A DNA stretch of 64,000 nucleotides from Sulfitobacter faviae (lineage in GTDB: Bacteria; Pseudomonadota; Alphaproteobacteria; Rhodobacterales; Rhodobacteraceae): positions 1 through 64,000 of the forward strand of contig NZ_PGFQ01000004.1 in NCBI RefSeq assembly GCF_029870955.1, in the 5' to 3' direction. Numbering within the stretch: the first letter of the stretch is position 1; each line of letters opens with the position of its first letter. The notes beneath the pieces were generated by a model. It was given only the letters and a program-made list of their open reading frames with translations, had not been told where the DNA came from and made no database searches. Both the position numbers and the translations under genes were made by a program. Below, one piece after another: positions 9,120 to 19,203 of the stretch.

Positions 9120-9403
9120 ATGCGAAAAAGCCGCTTTACGGGTGCACAAATTATCGGAATGCTGCTCAAGGAGCAGGAAGCGGGATACCAACCGCTGAGA
9201 TGTGCCGCAGGCATGGCCTGTGCACCTACAAGCTGAAGGCTAAGTATGGCGGCCTGGACGTGTCCGAGGCCGCCGAGTTGAGGGCGCATGAGGACGAGAA
9301 CGCCAAGCTCAAGCGCCTATTGGTCGGCACCATGCTGGACAACGTCGTGTTGAAGGATTTGCTGGGAATGGAGGCCGCCAGCCCGCCATCGGTTCGAGGG
9401 TAA
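9120..9403 (+). pseudogene. IS3-family OrfA relic
   Basis: MRKSRFTGAQIIGMLLKEQEAG then, after a one-base shift near 9182, IPTAEMCRRHGL, LKAKYGGLDVSEAAEL and NAKLKRLLVGTMLDN form an IS3-family OrfA: helix-turn-helix plus leucine zipper. It is cut off near 9390, where an inverted IS110 fragment begins. The OrfB C-terminus at 9665 is probably the other end of the same dead element. Confidence 0.75.
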
Positions 9404-9409
9404 GGTCGA

Positions 9410-9535
9410 GCCTGACGACATTGACGAGCGAAGGCGCTTCTTACCTGGAACAGCGATCAGAACTTCATGGTGGGCTTTTGCGATATCAATCGCCACCAAA
9501 ACAGGCTCGGCTTGTGCAATAGTGGTATCGGTCAT
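9410..9535 (-). pseudogene. IS110-family transposase N-terminal relic
   Basis: On the minus strand [20 protein letters not shown] begins at 9535 and continues [12 protein letters not shown]. This is the start of an IS110 transposase, with the first acidic residue of the RuvC-like DEDD domain in AIDIAK. Only about 40 residues remain. It points away from the IS110 C-terminal tail and hairpin at 9540-9645, so two IS110 pieces lie head to tail-inverted at this junction. Confidence 0.7.
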
Positions 9536-9585
9536 AGTCGGTCTCTATTGCAGCGTGGTTTGCTGCAGAACCACTGTAGGGGCCT

Positions 9586-9645
9586 GAGACCCGGCTATGG
9601 TCACCTGCTGCGCTATTTGAGGGATGCGCAGACAATCATAGTCTC
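9586..9645 (+). repeat. Conserved IS110-end hairpin, locus 2
   Basis: It follows an IS110 C-terminal tail (RGLLQNHC). GAGAC (9586-9590) faces GTCTC (9641-9645), CTATGGT (9595-9601) faces ATCATAG (9635-9641, sharing one base), and CTGCGC (9608-9613) pairs with GCGCAG (9626-9631). Compared with 2578-2639 the stem carries two compensatory pair changes and one G-T wobble while the loop TTTGAGGG is kept. Confidence 0.75.
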
Positions 9646-9664
9646 TCAATCAGCGCTATTCCAG

Positions 9665-9928
9665 AGGTGTTATGGGACGGAGTTCACCAGTCAGGCCATG
9701 CTGAAATGGGCGGACGAGAATGAGGTGCCGTTGCACTACATTGATCCGGGTAAGCCGCAGCAAAACGCCTTTATCGAGAGCTTCAACGGCAGCCTGCGGG
9801 ACGATCTGCTGAACGAGGAGATATTCGACACCCTAGGTGACGCACGGCGCAAGTTGGCCCTGTGGCGCTACGACTACAATGCGGTCAGGCCACACTCGTC
9901 CCTGTCCAACCAGACAAGACCAACATAA
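9665..9928 (+). pseudogene. IS3-family OrfB C-terminal relic, locus 2
   Basis: It reads [36 protein letters not shown] and [15 protein letters not shown], clearly homologous to the relic at 3974-4334. It ends abruptly after SNQT. It forms the right boundary of the A+T-rich glycan block, with the same hairpin fusion on its left as at locus 1 and the same orientation. Confidence 0.85.
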
Positions 9929-9955
9929 TTATTTATGTCAAGATAAGAAAGTATT

Positions 9956-10626
9956 CTAGAGGGAGAAATCTATACTTAATTCACTAATGCTGCTAACACT
10001 AGAAATTTTCTCTTTCCTAAGAAATTCAGCCCAATCGGGCAACTCGCTCCATCCGCTGACGAAAACAAAATCAATACCAGCCGCATGTGAAGCACGATAG
10101 TCATAAGTGCTATCGCCTAGAAAAAGAGCTTTGGGGTTATAGTCTGAGCTGCCTGCTCTCTCGACAAGATAGCTTCTTTGCTGTCTGGGCTGCCAAAAAT
10201 ACCGCCATCAAAATAATGATCTATTCCCCGAGCGGCAAATATTTCCCGGAGTTCCGTTTGATCCCCTCCCGAAACAATCAACCAAGTTTGGTTGGGCATG
10301 GCTTCACGCAGGTCGCCTAGCCCCTTACAAACAGCGCACTCCATCAGCCCTTCTTTCACGGCGATCGCGTAATCTTTCAAAAGAGATTGTAAAGCCAATC
10401 CACCGGAATTGGGTTCAATACCCTTTATAATATTCTTAAGAAAATACTCAAATTTTGCATATCTAGAAATTCCACCGTTGATAAGGTGGTAAGTTACCAA
10501 AGCATCAGCTGCCGCTGCGCCATAGGGTAAGGCAGCTTGGCGAAAGGCTTCTGTCTTAATGCGGTTCGAATCCAGGATCACCCCATCGCAATCGAAAACC
10601 AGGGTTCTATAGTCAATTAGCTTCAT
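9956..10626 (-). CDS. HAD-family phosphatase (one-base frameshift)
   Basis: Haloacid-dehalogenase hydrolase. Motif I is LVFDCDGVILDSN near the N-terminus (nucleophile and acid Asp), motif II is WLIVSGGDQTELREIF, and motif IV FLGDSTYDY appears only after restoring one base near 10156-10161. The corrected frame ends at 9956 (about 223 residues). The start ATG at 10626 overlaps the stop of the CMP-sugar synthetase gene (ATGA). Within this operon it most likely dephosphorylates a sugar-acid intermediate, as KdsC-type phosphatases do, but the sequence is of the broader phosphoglycolate-phosphatase-like subfamily. Confidence 0.75.
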
Positions 10627-11362
10627 AGTTCCCAATGCCGCTTCAACGCGGCTTCTACGGGGGCGATATCTTCTGGCACATCTACGGCCATCGTCCCGGG
10701 TGAAGTTTCGTACATAACTATATTTCGCCCTAGTTCCTGAAACCGCAGGATCTCAATATCTTCATGCTTCTCTAATGTGCCTTTGCGTCCAAAGTCCGAA
10801 AAGGCTTGTAGTTCCTCCCCGGTGAACCCATAGATACAAACTTGCTTTTTGTAGCGCATCGGCGCATCTTCGGGTTCTTTGAACCCAGGAATTACAGTCC
10901 GAGACATGTAGACCATAACATCGTTCTCGGTAGTGATTACCTTGGGTATATTTACACTATGGGGTCTTCGTTTTCGCTGATCCAAGCAAAACCGTTAACG
11001 ATATGAGTGGGGTTAGCCATCTTGATTTCGACACAGCGCTTGATGTCATTTGGGTTCACTAATGGCTCGTCTCCTTGCACATTAATGTAGATGTCATAGT
11101 CGAGCATCTGTGCGGCTTCGGCCAAACGATCTGTACCGGTTAAAGCCGTCTTACTTGTCATTAAAGCTTTGAAACCTGCGGCCTCAACCACATCTACAAT
11201 ACGTGCATCTTCCGTAGCGATATATACATGGTCCTGCCCTACAGCGCGGGCGCTTAGTTCCGCCACCCAAAGGATCATTGCCTTTCCAAGGAGAGGGGCA
11301 AGCGGTTTGCCTGGATAGCGGGTTGATGCATAGCGTGCTGGGATGATTACGCAAGCGGTCAT
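10623..11362 (-). CDS. kdsB: CMP-KDO synthetase-like cytidylyltransferase (one-base frameshift)
   Basis: 3-deoxy-manno-octulosonate cytidylyltransferase family, activating an ulosonic acid with CTP. Motifs: IIPARYASTRYPGKPLA (nucleotide-binding loop), TDRLAEAAQ, NVQGDEPLV (metal and base binding). A missing base in the run at 10961-10964 splits it. With it restored, ENEDPHSVNIPKV is continuous and the product is about 247 residues, the usual KdsB size. A housekeeping kdsB would be chromosomal, so this copy probably serves the plasmid's own polysaccharide. It lies between the aldolase (3 bp upstream) and the phosphatase genes. Confidence 0.82.
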
Positions 11363-11365
11363 AGG

Positions 11366-12978
11366 TCACATTCCATATATAGAAACCTGTTTCAGATGCT
11401 CATATCGCGATGGGGTAATAGATACTATTTCTGGGCTGCCGGGCACCTCATCGAATAGCCGTAGGATATCCTCTGCCTCGCGATTACGTTGATCACCTTC
11501 TCTATACCCGTCAAACCCTGCTAGAAAAATCCGTTTGGCGCGTCCTGACCCTGCTATAGCCAATGCGTAGGCCATCACCAAAAGGCTGGGGGATACACAA
11601 TAAGTTTCTGAAAAATAGAACCCATCTGAAAGGCTTATACCAAAGTCCAGAACGTCTTTGTCTTGAAGTGGGCTACGCATATCGTCAGTCAACATTGAAA
11701 ACGGTACGATTAGGGGCTGACGCAGAGAGGTAAGATAGGTTTCGCTATCTGCCATCAAACGAACCGGATGGCACGCCGCCCGGAGTTCTATCAGTTCCTC
11801 ATCAATTCCGCTTTGTGTGTTGAGCGCAATTACAATAGGCTTACTCTTTCGTATATAGGATTCAAGGGCAATACGATGCTCAGAAACCCCAGCCCCAGCT
11901 CCCAAAATCAGAACGTCGCGACCCGCAAGCAAGTTTTTGGGGGACCAATGACCTTGGGCTGTGCTTTTGTAGAAGTTACGGGCATTATACAAAGTATTGT
12001 CATTGTAGCTTTTACCGCCAGTCCTACGCAAATGCTCAATAACCGCTAAGATATCCTCTTCTGAATAGCGGGAGTCCATCAGCATATTTTGTATATAGGT
12101 GGGGTGTATGCCATGTTTTCCAGACAAGAAGTAAAATGGATTGGTGCCCCACCCATAACGTTCTTTCATCGGAAGGAAGTACTTGCGTAGGAGCGCCATT
12201 AAAGGGACTAAATTTGCCGGGCGGTTGCGCAAGGCCTGCGCCTCAATCACTAGTTCCTCAGTGCGGGCATTGCCGGGCCCCCTCCCCATTCCAGTTACTG
12301 TAGCATCTAGCCAAGTAGCACCTTCCGTATGCGCGCGTAGGGTGTTTTGGAGAGCGAGGCCCATGTTGTCATGAGTGTGTATGCCAATCGGACCATCCCA
12401 TTGCTCGCGCAGCCAGCCAATGATACGTGTGGTGTCGTCGGGCGTCATACTGCCCATACTGTCAGCGAAATAGAGCACCTCAAGTGGGTACTCACAGGCG
12501 GCGAGTGCCAGATCCAAAACCTCCTCTCGGCTCCGATCTGCAATCTGCATCAGGTTGAAGCCAACCCGATAGCCTCGTTCAGTTAGCCATGTAACCGCGG
12601 GAAGGACGCTCCTAACCTCACGAAGGTGGCAAGCAAAGCGAACGAGATCAACTGGCGTATCCTTTGCGGGTACCGGAAAGAGCTTTTCCAAAGTCGGGAT
12701 TAAACCGAGGTCGGTCATCAGGTCGCTTCCATTGACCATTACCGCCACGGTGAGTTCTTTAGGAATATCAAGGCTTTGCAGGAACTCGTCGCTAGTGTAT
12801 GCGCAGGGCCTTTAAAGCCGCTATTTTGCAAAAAGCGGAAACCCATTTCGACAATATCTACTTGTGCTGCATTCATTGCAAGTAGATATGAATTCACTAG
12901 ATCAGGTGCGAAATCCCACGCATTATAGTATCCGCCATCCCGCAATGTGCAATCGAGAATCAAAGTTTTAGAGGTCAA
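11366..12978 (-). CDS. DRE-TIM (HMGL-like) aldolase fused to a Rossmann-like domain (one-base frameshift)
   Basis: Residues 1-300 form a DRE-TIM metallolyase barrel as in 4-hydroxy-2-oxovalerate aldolase and HMG-CoA lyase: TLILDCTLRDGGYYNAWDF with the catalytic R-D, GFNLMQIAD, and the metal site IGIHTHDNMGLALQN. From about residue 330 a second domain starts DVLILGAGAGVSEHRIALE and ends with AKRIFLAGFDGY, resembling the MptE/DUF115-like protein at 5947. One T is missing near 12806; restored, it reads KGPCAYTSDEFLQSLD. First gene of a three-gene operon. By context it may condense pyruvate with a sugar aldehyde to make a 3-deoxy-ulosonic acid. That role is inference. Confidence 0.7.
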
Positions 12979-13375
12979 AAGAGCTTCTCCACTATAGATT
13001 TACTTGACTTATCCCGAGATAGCCATGGAGAACAAGCGCATTGGGGCGACATAGTGTGAGGTTTGGAGCTAAAGTTCCTGGTTAAGCTGAAATCTATGTG
13101 GCTTGACCCTCGTGTCACCCTCGACCGCGGCGCCACTGTTGATCGGGGAACTGCAGCCTTTGACTAGCCCTGACAGTTTTCGGCTTCGATAGCCTGACAC
13201 GTATAATATGACAACTGACCAAAGGAGATCGGAACTTAAGTAGATTAAACACCTATTACAGAAATGGTGTTGATAGTATGGTTCTTTTGGCAAGTAATTG
13301 CTTATTAGCGACCAGTATGGCCTTACAGTCTTAAGTTGATCTGAACTTTCGTTCGATTCCAAAACGGATCCTCTA
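12979..13375. other. Divergent promoter region
   Basis: About 400 bp between the minus-strand aldolase operon and the plus-strand coiled-coil gene. No gene is supported; the 116-codon minus-strand frame here shows no domain. It must hold promoters for both directions. I could not pick convincing -35/-10 pairs. Confidence 0.5.
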
Positions 13376-14641
13376 ATGCACGATATTTCCCTCCCAGCAC
13401 CCGGCACCTTAATAATCATCGGGCAGCCTCCCGCTTATCTTGATGACTTTTGTTTTTCGGGGCAAGCAGAACGGACCATTGTGGTAGAGCCGGATCCGAT
13501 GTTAGCTGCAGAAGCAGAAACACGGTTAGGCGGCGCGGCTGAGATTCAGATAATAACCGCGGCCCCCTGGGATGGAAAGCCACAGGTTGAGCTTAAGACT
13601 TTCAATTTTCCAGGCTTGCGCAGTCTCTATTCGCCGAACAAGAGATTGAAAAGGCTTTTACCCGGGCTGAAAGAGTGTGGCCGGATTGCCGTGGAAAGCA
13701 TTGCCCTTAAAACTTTAACAGAAAAGTTTGTAGATTTGCGAAGCCCTGTACATGTCATGATACACTTGCCGGGATCGGAATGCCGGATTATCGATTTTTG
13801 GCAGAAATGGGGGTTTCTGCAAGAGGTCGATCAGCTTGATATATTATGCTGCGCAGAAGCTTTCTTTCATCAAGGCGAAAACGTTGATGAGGTCCAGAGT
13901 GTGTGTGCCGAAAACGCTTTTGATCTTGTTTCCAGAATTGACGATGACCCCGACTGGCCGATGCTGACCTTTCGTGCCTGCCTAGAAAAGCGAGAGCTGG
14001 TAGCACTACGTAAGGAGTATAGCCAACTTGATATAGATTTAACTGCAACAAAAGCAGGTTTGGAAGAGCAGTTTAAAGCTAGAGAATCCGCACAGTTACA
14101 AACTGCTGAAGCTCAGGGGCGCGCCGACGAAGCAGAAATGGCACTAGAAGAATTAAAAGTAACTTTGAAGGCTCGAGAGGACGCTTTGTCGGAGGCTAAA
14201 GTAAAGGAGCAAGCTGCACAGTTAGAAATCGCTACGGTTCAAAGGCGCGCCGACGAAGCAGAAATGACACTAGAAGAATTGAAAGTGAATTTGAAGGCGC
14301 TAGAGGGCGCTTTGGCGGAGGCTAGGGAGCAGTCTGAAACTGATAGCGCCATTCGTAGCTTAATAGAGCAGGTCCAGGCAGACAGCACGAAGCGTACCAA
14401 AGAATTGCAGTCCGCGAATGAAGAGCTATCTATAGCCCTACGAATGCAGTCGGTACTCCAAGCTGACTTGTCCGATTTGCGTAGTCGTTTTGCGGAATCT
14501 GAACGGCAGCGCCGCGAGCAGGAAAAACTACTCACTAAGCTTACTCCTCGTTTGCAGCAGGCGGCCGAGCAGCTCCAATATTTGAGTCTACCGAATGAGG
14601 AGCCTCCGGCCGCAGAAGCCTTTGAAGGTTCCAAAGAATGA
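13376..14641 (+). CDS. Coiled-coil protein with possible methyltransferase-like N-terminus
   Basis: 421 residues. The N-terminal 200 residues have a Rossmann-like opening (GTLIIIGQPPAYLDDF, IVVEPDPML) reminiscent of SAM-dependent methyltransferases. From about residue 205 it is a long coiled coil. A 126-bp in-frame direct repeat (starting near 14121 and 14247) encodes RADEAEMALEELKVTLKARE and RADEAEMTLEELKVNLKALE, exactly 42 residues apart, six heptads. Its stop overlaps the start of the sulfotransferase gene (ATGA), so the two are coupled. Function is not known; similar proteins sit beside sulfotransferases in polysaccharide clusters. Confidence 0.65.
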   Translation: MHDISLPAPGTLIIIGQPPAYLDDFCFSGQAERTIVVEPDPMLAAEAETRLGGAAEIQIITAAPWDGKPQVELKTFNFPGLRSLYSPNKRLKRLLPGLKECGRIAVESIALKTLTEKFVDLRSPVHVMIHLPGSECRIIDFWQKWGFLQEVDQLDILCCAEAFFHQGENVDEVQSVCAENAFDLVSRIDDDPDWPMLTFRACLEKRELVALRKEYSQLDIDLTATKAGLEEQFKARESAQLQTAEAQGRADEAEMALEELKVTLKAREDALSEAKVKEQAAQLEIATVQRRADEAEMTLEELKVNLKALEGALAEAREQSETDSAIRSLIEQVQADSTKRTKELQSANEELSIALRMQSVLQADLSDLRSRFAESERQRREQEKLLTKLTPRLQQAAEQLQYLSLPNEEPPAAEAFEGSKE

Positions 14642-15560
14642 CCGTAAGTAATAAGATCGATTTAGCCCGGAATATTCAGGAGGCGCTCGCTTTCCTACAA
14701 GAACAAACAGATTTACCGAAATCTGGGGTGACTGAGCCGCTAGGTAGTCTGCTGTCGCAATGCGAAGAAGCGCTCGCCGCGAGCCCTGCCCCTGCGCCAA
14801 TTCGTACTATTCATCACTTTGCTTGTACGGGGGTACTTTAATTAGTAAATGTTTGGCACTTGTGCCAAATGTGACTTTGCTGAGCGAAATCGACCCACTC
14901 AGCCAGATGCAGAATGGAAAATCGAATCGCTTCCATCCTAGTGATTTCCTTTATGCGGCACGTAGTGGCCTGCGCCCGATTAGTGAGCAGATGACTATCC
15001 GCAGTTTCAACGCGGGAATTGCGGAGCTGCATCGTGCCCTTGGGGAAGTGGGGCGGTATCTAGTGTTGCGCGACCATGCCCATAGTCAGTTCTGTACCGA
15101 GGCCGACCCCTTTGCCCGGCCAAGCCTACGCGCAATACTTCAGCGGGTCATGCCAGTGCAATCGGTGCTTACCCTACGCCATCCTCTAGATTCTTTTCTA
15201 TCACTGGATAGCAACGGTTGGCATCACTTTAAACCTTTCACATTAGAAACTTACGCTAAGCGATATGAGTGCTTTTTATCAGAGTACGAAGACCTCCCTA
15301 AGTTCCGCTATGAAGATTTCGTCGCTAACCCAGAAACCGAGCTGGAAAAGATCTGTACTATTCTTAAGTTGCCGTTTCATTCGGGTACAACAGCGCTTCT
15401 TAAAGTAGTTGAACTCACGGGCGATAGCGGTCGTTCTTCGTCTCGGATAGCCCCGAGGGTTCGACGCGAGTTGCCTGAAGGTATCGCGCAACAAATGAAA
15501 TCCAGTAATGCTTATCGGCGGCTTTGTACTCGTCTGGACTATCCGCTACATGATGAATGA
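14638..15560 (+). CDS. Sulfotransferase (one-base frameshift)
   Basis: PAPS-dependent sulfotransferase. The 5'-phosphosulfate loop reads HHFACTGGTLISKCLA once one G is restored in the run at 14829-14833; the 3'-phosphate site is SVLTLRHPLDSFLSL, with FRYEDFVANPETEL further on. Full length about 308 residues. It likely sulfates the exopolysaccharide, with PAPS made by the plasmid's cysD and cysNC. Coupled to the coiled-coil gene upstream and followed 76 bp later by gmd. Sulfation target unknown. Confidence 0.8.
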
Positions 15561-15636
15561 AATGCAGCTAGCCAGGGCATAATTCAACAGGACAAAAGTG
15601 CTGGCAGCATAAATATTCCAAGAGGATTCGTCGAAG

Positions 15637-16757
15637 ATGAAGAAAGCGATTGTTACCGGGGTGACGGGGCAAGATGGTTCCTATCTTGCAGAGTTTCTAT
15701 TAGAGAAGGGTTATGAGGTGCATGGCATAAAGCGCCGTGCCTCATCCTTCAACACCCAGCGGATCGATCATATCTACGAAGACCCGCATATGAATCATAC
15801 GCGGTTCAAACTGCATTACGGTGATCTGACCGACACCTCCAACCTGACCCGCATTCTTTCTGAGGTCGGCCCCGATGAGGTCTATAACCTCGGCGCACAA
15901 TCACATGTGGCGGTGAGCTTTGAGGCCCCAGAATATACCGCCGATGTCGACGCTATCGGCACCCTGCGCCTGCTCGAGGCAATCCGCTTTTTGGGGATGG
16001 AGAAAACCACCCGTTTTTACCAAGCCTCAACGTCTGAGCTCTACGGTCTTGTCCAAGAAACACCGCAAACCGAAACAACACCTTTCCACCCGCGTTCGCC
16101 CTATGCGGTGGCCAAAATGTACGCCTATTGGATCGCAGTGAACTACCGGGAGGCCTATGGCATGTATGCTTGCAACGGTATTTTGTTCAATCACGAGTCC
16201 CCCGCCGTGGTGAGACTTTCGTGACTCGCAAGATTACCCGTGGTCTGGCTAACATTGCTCAAGGATTAGAGCCTTGTCTTTATATGGGCAACATCGACAG
16301 CCTTCGGGATTGGGGCCATGCTAAGGATTATGTTCGGATGCAGTGGATGATGCTCCAGCAAGACAGGCCCGAAGACTTTGTGATCGCCACAGGCGTGCAA
16401 TATTCGGTGCGCGAGTTTATCACTTGGACCGGTAAGGAGCTGGGCCTGACGCTGGAGTTTACCGGCAACGGCGTTGATGAAATCGCGACGGTCACTGCTA
16501 TCGAAGGCGCTATGGCGCCAGGTGTGAAGGTTGGTGATGTGGTGATGCGCATTGACCCGCGCTATTTCCGTCCGGCAGAGGTTGAAACACTGCTGGGTGA
16601 TCCGGCCAAGGCCAAAAAAGTACTGGGCTGGGTGCCAGAGATTACCGCGCAGGAGATGTGTGCCGAGATGGTAGCCGAAGACTTGCGCACAGCGCGGCGA
16701 CATGCCCTGCTGAAAGAGCATGGCTATGCACTGCCGATCAGCGTGGAGCAGGGCTAA
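15637..16757 (+). CDS. gmd: GDP-mannose 4,6-dehydratase (one-base frameshift)
   Basis: First step from GDP-mannose to GDP-L-fucose. NAD(P) motif [20 protein letters not shown], catalytic STSELYG and [10 protein letters not shown] (Y-x3-K) of an extended short-chain dehydrogenase. A run of five C near 16199 should be six: restored it gives [16 protein letters not shown], an invariant Gmd segment. Full length about 374 residues, matching the family. One base after its stop begins fcl. Confidence 0.93.
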
Positions 16758-16758
16758 C

Positions 16759-17730
16759 ATGCGAAAGATCTATATCGCAGGGCATCGCGGCATGGTCGGC
16801 AGCGCGATTCTGCGCCGGTTGGAGGCGCGAAAAGCGGCGGGCGAAGACCTTCAATTGATCACGCGCACTCATGCGGAACTGGATTTAACGGCTCAAGCTG
16901 CCGTGCGCGATTTTATGCAGGACGAGAAGCCAGATGTCGTGATCCTTGCTGCGGCCAAGGTCGGGGGTATTCACGCCAATAATGCCTATCCGGCGGACTT
17001 CATCTATGAAAATTTGATGATCGAATGTAACGTCATCCATCAGGCCTTTGCCGCAGGTGTGGCCCGTCTGTTACAACTTGGCTCAAGCTGCATCTACCCG
17101 CGCGCCGTAGCACAGCCGATGAAGGAAGATGCGCTGCTGACCGGTGTGCTCGAACCCACTAACGAGCCTTATGCTGTCGCCAAAATCGCTGGGATTAAAC
17201 TCTGTGAGAGCTATAACAGGCAGCATGGCACGGATTACCGCTCGGTTATGCCCACTAATCTCTATGGCCCCGGCGACAACTTCCATCCCGAGAACTCTCA
17301 TGTGCTGCCCGCGCTAATCCGGCGGTTTCATGAGGCCGCCCAAGCGGACGACGAAGAGGTGCGGATCTGGGGATCAGGTAAGCCGCGGCGCGAGTTTTTG
17401 CATGTTGATGATATGGCCGAAGCGAGCCTCTTCGTACTTGGCCTTGACCCCAAAACCTATGCTGCCAACACCGAACCGATGCTGAGCCATATCAACGTGG
17501 GTACGGGGATCGATGTTTCAATCATGGAACTGGCGCAGATGGTGGCCAAGGTGACTGGTTTTCAGGGGCGTATTACCAACGATCCTAGCAAACCGGACGG
17601 TACCCTGCGCAAGCTGATGGATGTGAGCCGTTTGGCAGATATGGGCTGGCAGGCGTCAATAGACCTCGAAAAAGGGCTGCAGGGCACCTATGACTGGTTT
17701 ATCAAAAACCAAGATAGCATTCGCCACTGA
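16759..17730 (+). CDS. fcl: GDP-L-fucose synthase
   Basis: Epimerase/reductase completing GDP-L-fucose synthesis. [15 protein letters not shown] (NADPH site), [21 protein letters not shown] and [15 protein letters not shown] (Y-x3-K) are all present. 323 residues, intact. The ATG at 16759 sits directly after the gmd stop, so translation is coupled. Upstream in-frame starts fall inside gmd and were discarded. Confidence 0.95.
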   Translation: MRKIYIAGHRGMVGSAILRRLEARKAAGEDLQLITRTHAELDLTAQAAVRDFMQDEKPDVVILAAAKVGGIHANNAYPADFIYENLMIECNVIHQAFAAGVARLLQLGSSCIYPRAVAQPMKEDALLTGVLEPTNEPYAVAKIAGIKLCESYNRQHGTDYRSVMPTNLYGPGDNFHPENSHVLPALIRRFHEAAQADDEEVRIWGSGKPRREFLHVDDMAEASLFVLGLDPKTYAANTEPMLSHINVGTGIDVSIMELAQMVAKVTGFQGRITNDPSKPDGTLRKLMDVSRLADMGWQASIDLEKGLQGTYDWFIKNQDSIRH

Positions 17731-17752
17731 CCCGTATTTTCAAGGATATTTC

Positions 17753-19199
17753 ATGACACATATTGTTCACCCTATTCTTCTTGCTGGCGGCTCTGGGACG
17801 CGGCTGTGGCCACTTTCGCGCAAAAGCTATCCGAAGCAATTCGCCCAACTGATGGGCGATGAGAGCTTGTTTCAGGCGTCGGCCCTGCGGCTTTCGGGCG
17901 AAGGCTTTGCCGCGCCGGTGATCCTGACGGGGCGGACTTCCGTTTCATCGTGACTGAGCAATTGGCCGCCGTGGAAATTGCGGCTGCGGGTATTTTAATC
18001 GAACCCGAAGGGCGCAATACGGCGCCTGCGATCCTTGCTGCTGCCCTCAACCTTGCGGCACGTGCGCCCGAAGCATTGATGCTCGTCGCGCCTTCGGACC
18101 ATGTAATCCCGGATGCGGCAGGCTTCCGTGCGGCTGTTCAAGGTGCGACCGAGGCCGCGCAGGCAGGTCAGTTGGTGACTTTTGGCATTCGGCCTGACCG
18201 GGCAGAAACCGGCTATGGCTGGCTGGAGATGAGCGAAGCGCCAAATGCCGATTTTGCCCCCGTGCCACAGCCCTTAAAGCGTTTCGTTGAAAAACCCGAT
18301 AGTGCTTCTGCCCAAGCGATGCTTGAGGGCGGCCAGCACCTTTGGAACGCAGGTATTTTCCTCTTTTCAGTGCAAACGATCATCGCCGCTTTCGAGGCCC
18401 ATGCCCCTGAGATGCTGACACAGGTGCGCACGGCCGTTGATCAGGCAGAACAGGATCTCGGCTTCACTCGTCTGGCACCCGACGCTTGGGCGCAGGTCGA
18501 AGATATCTCAATTGACTATGCAGTGATGGAGAAGGCCGACAACCTGAGCGTTGTGCCCTACGGCGGTGTTTGGTCAGATTTGGGTGGCTGGGACGCCGTT
18601 TGGCGCGAGATGGGGCCGGATGAAGCCGGGGTGGTGGCCACGGAATCAGCTACGGCAATTGACTGCGAGAACACCCTACTGCGCGCCGGCGATCCCAGCA
18701 GCAATTGGTGGGCATCGGGCTGACTGATATCATTGCGGTGGCTATGCCAGACGCGGTGCTGGTCGCGCATAAAGACCGCGCGCAAGACGTGAAAAAAGCC
18801 GTGGCCGCGCTGAAGGCCAAAGGCGCCAAACAAGCTGAGACTCTACCGCGCGATTATCGACCTTGGGGCTGGTTTGAGAGCCTCGTTGTGGGATCACGTT
18901 TTCAGGTGAAGCGTATTGTCGTTCATCCCGGTGCCGCTCTCAGCCTACAAAGCCATCATCATCGTGCGGAACACTGGATCGTAGTCGAGGGCACTGCGCA
19001 GGTGACCGTAGGCGAAGAGGTGAAACTCGTGACCGAGAACCAGTCGGTCTATATCCCGCTTGGCGCGACCCACCGGATGGAGAACCCTGGAAAGGTGCCC
19101 ATGGTGCTGATTGAAGTACAGACCGGCAGTTATCTTGGTGAAGATGACATCATTCGCTATGAGGATGTTTATGCGCGCGGGCAGGGGGCGAAGGGGTAA
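17753..19199 (+). CDS. manC: Mannose-1-phosphate guanylyltransferase / mannose-6-phosphate isomerase (two frameshifts)
   Basis: Bifunctional type II enzyme making GDP-mannose for gmd. The N-terminal pyrophosphorylase has [19 protein letters not shown] and the C-terminal cupin isomerase has [12 protein letters not shown] and [17 protein letters not shown] is missing near 17930 (restored: [14 protein letters not shown]) and a base near 18704 (restored: [21 protein letters not shown]). Corrected length is about 483 residues. It follows fcl by 22 bp, closing a GDP-fucose operon with gmd. Confidence 0.92.
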
Positions 19200-19203
19200 C
19201 TCT

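Noticed and set aside
13069-13419. A 116-codon minus-strand frame between divergent operons
   Set aside because: No domain or ribosome-binding site, and it overlaps the start of the coiled-coil gene.
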